Of a stretch of 64,000 nt of DNA, positions 62,818-64,000 are shown piece after piece. Both the position numbers and the translations under genes were made by a program. The DNA is from Streptomyces roseirectus. Lineage in GTDB: Bacteria > Actinomycetota > Actinomycetes > Streptomycetales > Streptomycetaceae. The notes beneath the pieces were generated by a model. It saw only the letters and a list, made by a program, of their open reading frames with translations. It ran no database searches and had not been told where the DNA came from. Position 1 is the first letter of the stretch. Every line of letters starts with the position of its first letter. The DNA is taken from NCBI RefSeq assembly GCF_014489635.1, contig NZ_CP060828.1, positions 9,660,001 to 9,724,000 on the forward strand. Direction: 5' to 3'.

Positions 62818-63989
62818 TCTGCTGGATCAACCCCTTCACCGGCCTCGCCGGAGACATGCTGCTGGCCGCGCTCATCGACGCCGGAGCACCCCTGGACCGC
62901 GTCCGCGCCTCGATCGCCGCGACCGGCCTGACCGGCTGGGACCTCACCGCCGACCGCGTCACCGACCACGGCCTCACCGCGACCAGCGTCCACGTCCGCG
63001 TCACCGACCCCCACACCGAGCGCCGCGCCGCCGAGGTGATCGCCCTCGCCTCCCGGGCCGCCCCCGACCCCGTCGCCGCCCTCGCCGTCGGCGCGCTGAC
63101 CGCCGTCGCCGAGGCGGAGGGCCGGCTGCACGGCGCCGACCCCGGCACCGTCCACCTCCACGAACTCGGCGGCCACGACACCCTCGTCGACGTCGTCGGC
63201 ACCGCCGCCGCCCTGCACGCCCTCGGCGTCACCGACGTCGTCAGCGCACCCCTGCCGCTCGGCCCGGGACGGATCGACGCCGCGCACGGCGTCCTGCCCT
63301 GCCCCGCCCCCGCGACCCTCGCGCTGCTGGCCGGCGCCGTCGTCACCGGCACCGACCTGCCCGGCGAGACGGTCACCCCGACCGCCGCCGCGCTCCTGCA
63401 CGCCACCCGCGCCCGGTACGGGCCGCCCCCGCCCATGTCCCTCGGCCGCACGGGCTACGGCGCCGGCACCCGCCGCCTGCCCGACCGGCCCAACGTCACC
63501 GCCGTCACCCTCGGCGAGGCGGCCCACGCCGGGGACCAGGACGTCGTCGTCCTGGAGACCAACCTCGACGACGTCACCGGCGAAGTCCTCGGCCACACCA
63601 TCAGCCGCGCCCTGGCGGCCGGGGCCCTCGACGCCTGGGCCACGCCCGCCGTGATGAAGAAGGGCCGCCCCGCCCAGATCCTGCACGTCCTCACCACCCC
63701 CGAGCACGAACAGGCCCTGCGCCACCTCGTCCTCGCCGAGACCGGTACCCTCGGCGTCCGCCGCCTCACCGCGACCCGCACCGTGCTGCCGCGCCGGTTC
63801 GAGACCGTCGACGTCGACGGGCACCCCGTCCGGATCAAACACGGACCCCACCGGGCCAAGCCCGAGCACGACGACCTGGTGGCCGCCGCGAACCGGCTGG
63901 GGCTGCCGCTGCGGGAGGTGGCCGACCGGGCGCTGCGGATCGGCGGACAGCCGGAGCAGCCTCAGTCGAAGGAAGCCGATGGAGACTGA
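62814..63989 (+). CDS. larC: LarC, nickel-inserting protein, single uninterrupted frame
   Basis: 391 residues from GTG overlapping the larB stop, with GGAGG just upstream. NPFTGLAGDMLLAALIDAGA, VHLHELGGHDTLVDVVGTA, LETNLDDVTGEVLGH, TPAVMKKGRPAQILHVL and the C-terminal IKHGPHRAKPEHDD are all LarC features. In Lactiplantibacillus plantarum larC is split by a programmed frameshift; here one frame encodes the whole protein. LarE (sulfur insertion) is not in the window; the next ribosome site (CAGGAG) is at the window end. Confidence 0.93.
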   Translation: MICWINPFTGLAGDMLLAALIDAGAPLDRVRASIAATGLTGWDLTADRVTDHGLTATSVHVRVTDPHTERRAAEVIALASRAAPDPVAALAVGALTAVAEAEGRLHGADPGTVHLHELGGHDTLVDVVGTAAALHALGVTDVVSAPLPLGPGRIDAAHGVLPCPAPATLALLAGAVVTGTDLPGETVTPTAAALLHATRARYGPPPPMSLGRTGYGAGTRRLPDRPNVTAVTLGEAAHAGDQDVVVLETNLDDVTGEVLGHTISRALAAGALDAWATPAVMKKGRPAQILHVLTTPEHEQALRHLVLAETGTLGVRRLTATRTVLPRRFETVDVDGHPVRIKHGPHRAKPEHDDLVAAANRLGLPLREVADRALRIGGQPEQPQSKEADGD

Positions 63990-64000
63990 ACCTCAGGAGC

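Overview
The window is very G+C-rich, with strong G/C third-position bias, frequent GTG starts and many GTGA/ATGA start-stop overlaps. Its gene families (SARP/BTAD regulators, MAB_1171c-type membrane proteins, ImmA/IrrE peptidases, type I-E CRISPR repeats of actinobacterial type) point to a Streptomyces chromosome. All assignments come from reading the sequence and translations; no database search was run.

Left part (1-10.9 kb) looks like a defence island with decay. A membrane protein (1062-2684) is translationally coupled to a TIR-domain protein (2681-3379). The two share a 21-residue Gly/Asn-rich motif, at the C-terminus of the first and the N-terminus of the second. Convergent to the TIR gene is a two-helix membrane protein with a ThsA-type macro domain (3445-4368), the layout of type II Thoeris effectors. 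Divergent from that, across about 83 bp, is a protein joining an OmpR-type winged helix and BTAD region (SARP-like activator) to a homologous macro domain (4452-5858). Together they suggest a TIR-derived nucleotide signal read by both a membrane effector and a transcription factor; I consider this the most novel content. Then come a 15-bp tandem repeat, remnants of a lytic transglycosylase and an exported protein, a small membrane protein with a textbook terminator, a MAB_1171c-type membrane protein overlapping an ImmA/IrrE-like peptidase, and an XRE/MmyB-like regulator.

10.9-24.9 kb is a complete type I-E CRISPR-Cas locus: cas3, cas8e, cse2, cas7e, cas5e, cas6e, cas1e, cas2e, all on the + strand. 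A long array lies to the left (61 good repeats plus two decayed ones, read on the - strand from a leader beside cas3). A short decaying array with a different repeat lies directly after cas2 and is read on the + strand. Repeat-like remnants also sit in the cas3-cas8e gap.

25.4-44.8 kb is a mixed accessory region: a hypothetical gene, an ABC exporter, a membrane-anchored protein, B3/4-domain protein with a divergent XRE-cupin regulator, MBL hydrolase, NTF2-like protein, NmrA/HxlR pair with overlapping starts, AraC regulator, cupin, SGNH hydrolase, a membrane NACHT NTPase, TetR regulator, a frameshifted zinc-type oxidoreductase, an NB-ARC/TPR STAND protein and a DUF4157 (HELTH) protein.

44.9-64.0 kb is carbohydrate metabolism. 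A LacI regulator faces a six-gene - strand operon for oligosaccharide uptake and cleavage (binding protein, two permeases, GH42, GH36, GH5 with an X2-like module) whose promoter carries three palindromes. Next is a second - strand operon with L-fuconate dehydratase and a ribose-type ABC importer. Divergent from the dehydratase is larABC (nickel-pincer racemase and two cofactor proteins). That arrangement suggests that this LarA homologue may epimerise a sugar acid rather than lactate.
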